DNA of 10,635 nt from an uncultured Amylibacter sp. Its GTDB lineage: Bacteria; Pseudomonadota; Alphaproteobacteria; Rhodobacterales; Rhodobacteraceae. The notes under the pieces were generated by a model that saw only the letters and a program-made list of their open reading frames with translations, was not told the origin of the DNA and searched no databases. This document shows, one piece after another, positions 7,329 through 10,635 of this stretch. The DNA is taken from the NCBI GenBank assembly GCA_937944065.1, contig CALDZS010000315.1, positions 1 through 10,635 of the forward strand, given 5' to 3'. The first letter of the stretch is position 1, and each line of letters opens with the position of its first letter. The position numbers and the translations under genes are program-made.

Positions 7329-8100
7329 TACGAAAACTATATTTCTAACAGGATCAGGCGGCATTTTGGGCAGCACTTATGTACGACGGATGCTGGACGG
7401 CGGTGCGCGCGTTATCGCGTCAGAGCTGCCAGGTGCGCGCTATGATGGCTTGGCTGATACATTTGGCAGTCATGAAAATTTCGCCCTTTATAAAATGGAC
7501 GTTAGCGACGAAGAACAGGTCGCTGCGACCATCACAGAAGTTTTGGCAGACGGTCACAAACCTAACGTATTTTTCAACAATGCGTCCATCACTGGTGAGA
7601 TGTTGATGAAAGACGGTGCAGAATTTCCAGACTTTTCCAACACAACATTAGAAAGTTGGAACAAAACGCTGTCGGTAAATCTAACCGGCCCCTTTCTTGT
7701 GGCACGTGAAATTGACCGTCAGGTCATTGGCAAATGGGACCTAAAGCTGATCAATATCGCATCTATGTATGCGCTGCGCGCACCGCATCACGATATCTAT
7801 GACGGTATGCCATTTAAAAACTTTAGCGCGTATCAGGCGACCAAAGCGGGTGTGCACGGGTTGACGTTGTGGCTTGCCAGCTATTGGCGCAAGAAAGCGA
7901 CTGTCAACACATTGGCGCCTGGGGCAGTGTTTAACGGCCATTCAGAAGAATTCCAAAAACGCATCAGCGAACTGATCATGCAAGACCGGATGGCGCAACC
8001 GGACGAGATTGCGGATGTGGCATTGTTCCTGTCATCAGACGCGGCGAACCACATGACAGGTCAATTTATCAATGTTGATGGCGGTTATAACGCGTGGTGA
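7321..8100 (+). CDS. ptmA: Short-chain dehydrogenase/reductase, PtmA-like
   Basis: Classical-type SDR of 259 residues, cytosolic, last gene of the nonulosonate operon. The Rossmann nucleotide loop is TGSGGILG (10-17). The structural NNAG motif reads NNAS (86-89). The catalytic set is Ser148, Tyr171 and Lys175 (YQATK), and the C-terminal GQFINVDGGY is typical of SDRs. Ser to Tyr is 23 residues instead of the common 13, owing to an insertion with an IYDG element. My memory of Campylobacter PtmA, a protein of flagellin-glycan synthesis, has the same spacing and a similar IYEG element, which is why I use the symbol. An AAGGAG site is 7 nt before the ATG, which overlaps neuA by 8 nt. The substrate is unknown; a general 3-oxoacyl or sugar SDR cannot be excluded. 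Its stop is 1 nt from that of the opposing sugar dehydrogenase gene. Confidence 0.8.
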   Translation: MLDTKTIFLTGSGGILGSTYVRRMLDGGARVIASELPGARYDGLADTFGSHENFALYKMDVSDEEQVAATITEVLADGHKPNVFFNNASITGEMLMKDGAEFPDFSNTTLESWNKTLSVNLTGPFLVAREIDRQVIGKWDLKLINIASMYALRAPHHDIYDGMPFKNFSAYQATKAGVHGLTLWLASYWRKKATVNTLAPGAVFNGHSEEFQKRISELIMQDRMAQPDEIADVALFLSSDAANHMTGQFINVDGGYNAW

Positions 8101-8101
8101 T

Positions 8102-9214
8102 CTAGGGTTTGGTCAAGCGCAACAACCGCCCTTTCCCATCCTCTAGAACCCAGAGCGCGCCATCTGGTGCCTGCTCTACTTCGCGAATACGAACGCCCCA
8201 TTCAAAACGCTCGGCCTCTTGGGCTTTGGTGCCTTTCAAGGTGACGCGGATCAACGCTTGCGCTTTCAGTCCCGCAATGAACGCGTTGCCTTTCCAAGTT
8301 GGAAATTCTGCGCCGTCATAAATTACCAATCCCGCTGGGGCGATACTGGGCACCCAAGCGGCTTTGGGTGCTGCGAATTGTGGTTGTGTATTGTGGTTTG
8401 GGATGCGTTGGCCGCTGTAATGATTACCCTCCGACACCAAAGGCCAACCGTAATTGGCCCCTGCATTGACCACGTTTAACTCGTCTCCATGACGCGGGCC
8501 CATTTCGGTGGACCATAGTCGCCCATTGGCATCAAACGCTATGCCCAACGGATTGCGATGCCCGACCGACCAAAACGTCTTGGCTAGCTCGCCTTTATCT
8601 TGAAACGGATTATCATTGGGGACTGATCCATCTGCATTAATTCTGATCACCTTGCCAAGGCTGCTGTTCCAATCTTGCGCCGGATCCATCATTTGACGAT
8701 CCCCTGACGTTATGAACAGCTTGCCTGACTTATCAAATGCCAAACGATGCGAGAAATGGCCTTTGCCACGGACCTTTGGCGTTTGTTTCCAAATTGGGGT
8801 GACATTGGTCAGATTAGGTTTTGGCGAGAGGGTCAGTTTGGCGCGGACTACCTCTGCTCCGCGGGTCTTGCCGCCATTATCACTGCCGACAAATGACAAA
8901 TAGATTAACCCGTTGCGCGCGAAGTCGGGATGCAAAATCACATCCCCTAGCCCACCTTGGCCGCCTGTAACGACTTTAGGCACGCCAGACACACGTACTT
9001 TTTCGGCACCATTGCTAACCAACCAAAGCACGCCACCTTTTGTCGTAACTAGGGCTTGGGTATCAGATAAAAAAGTCATCGCCCATGGACTGTTGAAAGT
9101 TGCAACTGGTACAGCATCAATCACACTACCCTGATTGCCGCGCACTTCTTTAGCCTGCGCCAGCGGGGCGACAAAGGTTGCGGCAATCAAACAACATATC
9201 AAAGTAGATTTCAT
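8102..9214 (-). CDS. PQQ-dependent soluble aldose sugar dehydrogenase (YliI/Asd-like), secreted
   Basis: Six-bladed beta-propeller quinoprotein of the glucose/sorbosone dehydrogenase family, 370 residues, about the length of E. coli YliI. It should oxidise aldoses at C1 in the periplasm with PQQ and pass the electrons on to an acceptor. A Sec signal peptide spans about 1-21, ending AQA before KE. Motifs: PWAMTFL (43-49), GGQGGLGD (84-91), HPDFARNGLIYLSF (94-107), GHFSHRLAFD (151-160) with His152 the likely catalytic base, then NADGSVPNDNPF, HRNPLGIAFD, STEMGPRHGDELN and NYGWPLVSEG. The ATG has an AAGGAG site 7 nt upstream. It is convergent with the nonulosonate operon and has its own 66-nt upstream stretch after the trpB terminator. 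PQQ synthesis genes are not in the window. No functional link with the neighbouring operon is evident. Confidence 0.92.
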   Translation of the reverse strand: MKSTLICCLIAATFVAPLAQAKEVRGNQGSVIDAVPVATFNSPWAMTFLSDTQALVTTKGGVLWLVSNGAEKVRVSGVPKVVTGGQGGLGDVILHPDFARNGLIYLSFVGSDNGGKTRGAEVVRAKLTLSPKPNLTNVTPIWKQTPKVRGKGHFSHRLAFDKSGKLFITSGDRQMMDPAQDWNSSLGKVIRINADGSVPNDNPFQDKGELAKTFWSVGHRNPLGIAFDANGRLWSTEMGPRHGDELNVVNAGANYGWPLVSEGNHYSGQRIPNHNTQPQFAAPKAAWVPSIAPAGLVIYDGAEFPTWKGNAFIAGLKAQALIRVTLKGTKAQEAERFEWGVRIREVEQAPDGALWVLEDGKGRLLRLTKP

Positions 9215-9280
9215 GGGATCACTCCTTCAGGTTATTTCTTTGAGTAAACCTAGCGTTGAGTTTGGTTTATTCAATCCAAT

Positions 9281-9314
9281 AAAGAAAAACCCCGCACGGA
9301 TTAACCGTACGGGG
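9281..9314 (-). terminator. Intrinsic terminator of trpB
   Basis: On the minus strand a 10-bp GC-rich stem (CCCCGTACGG / CCGTGCGGGG, one G-U pair) closes a 5-nt loop TTAAT and is followed by TTTTTCTTT (9289-9281). It starts 26 nt after the trpB stop. On the plus strand the stem has a C-A mismatch and a poor T-tract, so it acts mainly on trpB transcripts. It also shields the following sugar dehydrogenase gene from trpB read-through. Confidence 0.9.
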
Positions 9315-9340
9315 CTTTCAAAATCAGCTCTTAACAGTGC

Positions 9341-10576
9341 TTAACCATCGGATTCAGACATGTCCCAATCCAATGCGCGGGCCACAGTAAAGATGTCTTT
9401 ATCGCCGCGACCACACATGTTCATCACCATCAAATGATCTTTGGGCAGATCACCTGCAATTTTGGCCACATGCGCCAATGCGTGCGAGGGTTCTAGTGCA
9501 GGAATGATGCCTTCGGTGCGGCACGACAATTGAAACGCCTCAAGCGCTTCAACATCCGTTACGGAAACATATTCCGCACGGCCAATGTCGTGCAGCCAAG
9601 AATGCTCTGGCCCGATACCTGGATAGTCCAAGCCTGCAGAAATCGAATAACCTTCCAAAATTTGACCATCATCATCTTGCAAAAGGTAGGTGCGGTTACC
9701 GTGCAGAACACCCGGTCGTCCACCTGTTAGCGAGGCACAATGCTCCATCTTGGCGTTGACACCTTTGCCACCCGCCTCGACACCGATGATGCGTACGGAT
9801 GGATCGTCAAGGAACGGATAAAACAGTCCCATTGCGTTCGATCCGCCACCGATGCAGGCGATCACGCTGTCAGGCAATCGCCCCTCTTTTTCCATAAGTT
9901 GTTCGCGGACTTCTTTACCTATGATCGATTGAAAATCGCGCACCATCGCAGGATATGGATGCGGGCCTGCGACGGTCCCGATGCAATAAAATGTTTCATC
10001 CACGTAAGTTACCCAGTCACGCAACGCGTCGTTCATCGCATCTTTCAGGGTGCCTCGACCGCTGGTCACGGGGATCACTTCGGCGCCCAAAAGTTTCATC
10101 CTAAACACGTTCGGTGCTTGGCGCTGAACATCATGCGCACCCATATAGACAACGCATTTCAAACCGAAGCGCGCACAAACCGTTGCGGTAGCAACCCCGT
10201 GTTGCCCTGCGCCCGTTTCCGCGATGATCCGCGTTTTGCCCATACGCATGGCCAACAGAATTTGCCCCAACACATTGTTAATCTTATGGGCACCTGTGTG
10301 GTTCAACTCGTCGCGTTTCAAGTAAATCTTGGCACCACCGAATTCTTCGGTCATCCGTTCCGCATAATACAGCGGGCTTGGGCGGCCAACATAATTTGTC
10401 CACAGATCATCCATCTGCGCCCAAAAGCTCGGATCAGTTTTGGCTTTTTCATATTCAGCCTCTAGATCTAAAATCAGTGGCATCAAAGTCTCGGACACAA
10501 AGCGTCCGCCAAAGTCGCCAAAACGACCCTTTTCGTCAGGACCATTCATAAAGCTGTTGAACATATCAGTTGGCAT
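9341..10576 (-). CDS. trpB: Tryptophan synthase beta chain
   Basis: PLP enzyme that joins indole, channelled from the alpha subunit, with L-serine to give tryptophan; cytosolic. Complete at 411 residues. The PLP-binding lysine is Lys98 in NHTGAHKIN (92-100). Glu120 in AETGAGQHG (119-127) matches the catalytic Glu109 of the enteric enzyme. The phosphate-binding loop GGGSNAMG is at 243-250. All three are shifted by 11 from E. coli numbering, which supports the alignment. The N-terminal GRFGDFGGRFVSETL is typical of Rhodobacterales TrpB as I remember it. The start at 10576 is chosen because AAAGGGAGA lies 7 nt before it; an in-frame ATG at 10609 would add 11 unusual residues and overrun that site. 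Followed by an intrinsic terminator. trpA is not adjacent downstream. trpF is often upstream in related genomes but lies outside the window if present. Confidence 0.98.
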   Translation of the reverse strand: MPTDMFNSFMNGPDEKGRFGDFGGRFVSETLMPLILDLEAEYEKAKTDPSFWAQMDDLWTNYVGRPSPLYYAERMTEEFGGAKIYLKRDELNHTGAHKINNVLGQILLAMRMGKTRIIAETGAGQHGVATATVCARFGLKCVVYMGAHDVQRQAPNVFRMKLLGAEVIPVTSGRGTLKDAMNDALRDWVTYVDETFYCIGTVAGPHPYPAMVRDFQSIIGKEVREQLMEKEGRLPDSVIACIGGGSNAMGLFYPFLDDPSVRIIGVEAGGKGVNAKMEHCASLTGGRPGVLHGNRTYLLQDDDGQILEGYSISAGLDYPGIGPEHSWLHDIGRAEYVSVTDVEALEAFQLSCRTEGIIPALEPSHALAHVAKIAGDLPKDHLMVMNMCGRGDKDIFTVARALDWDMSESDG

Positions 10577-10635
10577 AACCGTGTCTCCCTTTGCGAATAG
10601 ATTCCGCAATTTATCTGAAATCTTTTACGCGTAGC

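Noticed and set aside
9152..9214. Possible lipoprotein signal in the sugar dehydrogenase
   Set aside because: The early cysteines (residues 7 and 8) precede the end of the hydrophobic core and no proper lipobox exists; AQA at 19-21 is a good Sec cleavage site.
9740..10465. Long plus-strand open frame of 241 codons opposite trpB
   Set aside because: trpB is unmistakable on the other strand with all catalytic motifs; the antisense translation shows no recognisable family and no ribosome-binding site was found.
10577..10635. Possible 3' end of trpF upstream of trpB
   Set aside because: Too few codons remain before the window edge to recognise a protein; stop codons occur in two frames and none gives an identifiable TrpF tail.

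Overview
The window looks like a chromosomal piece of an alphaproteobacterium, probably a Rhodobacterales/Roseobacter-type marine bacterium. This rests on recognising the TrpB N-terminus and the ccmF-ccmH pair as typical of that group, not on a database search. Almost all of the sequence is coding. The only gaps over 100 bases are 2035-2180 and 9215-9340, and no tRNA, rRNA, IS element or CRISPR array was seen.

Left edge, minus strand: the start of ccmH (runs off the window) and a complete ccmF, overlapping by 8 nt. They belong to the cytochrome c maturation system. ccmE, commonly next to ccmF in this group, is not upstream here.

Centre, plus strand (2181-8100): one tightly packed six-gene operon with junctions of -4, +4, -11, -4 and -8 nt. 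The order is neuB (nonulosonate synthase), neuC (hydrolysing UDP-GlcNAc 2-epimerase), a WaaA/Kdo-transferase-family glycosyltransferase (GT30), a Gfo/Idh/MocA oxidoreductase, neuA/ptmB (CMP-nonulosonate cytidylyltransferase) and a PtmA-like short-chain dehydrogenase. NeuC would make ManNAc from UDP-GlcNAc, NeuB would condense it with phosphoenolpyruvate to N-acetylneuraminate or a close relative, and NeuA would activate it with CTP. The two oxidoreductases have no place in the standard Neu5Ac route. They stand in the same order around the cytidylyltransferase as ptmF-ptmB-ptmA in the Campylobacter flagellin-glycan locus (from memory). No conventional sialyltransferase is present. The only glycosyltransferase is the GT30 protein, which keeps the fold signature and catalytic Glu of Kdo transferases but has changed several hallmark residues. 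I infer it may be the transferase for the CMP-nonulosonate made by this operon.

Right part, minus strand: a secreted PQQ-dependent soluble aldose sugar dehydrogenase, convergent with the operon and only 1 nt from it, then a clear intrinsic terminator and a complete trpB (tryptophan synthase beta chain). The nonulosonate operon thus lies between housekeeping loci (cytochrome c maturation and tryptophan synthesis), as expected of an accessory surface-glycan cassette. I saw no mobile-element remnants or obvious composition break, but composition was not computed.
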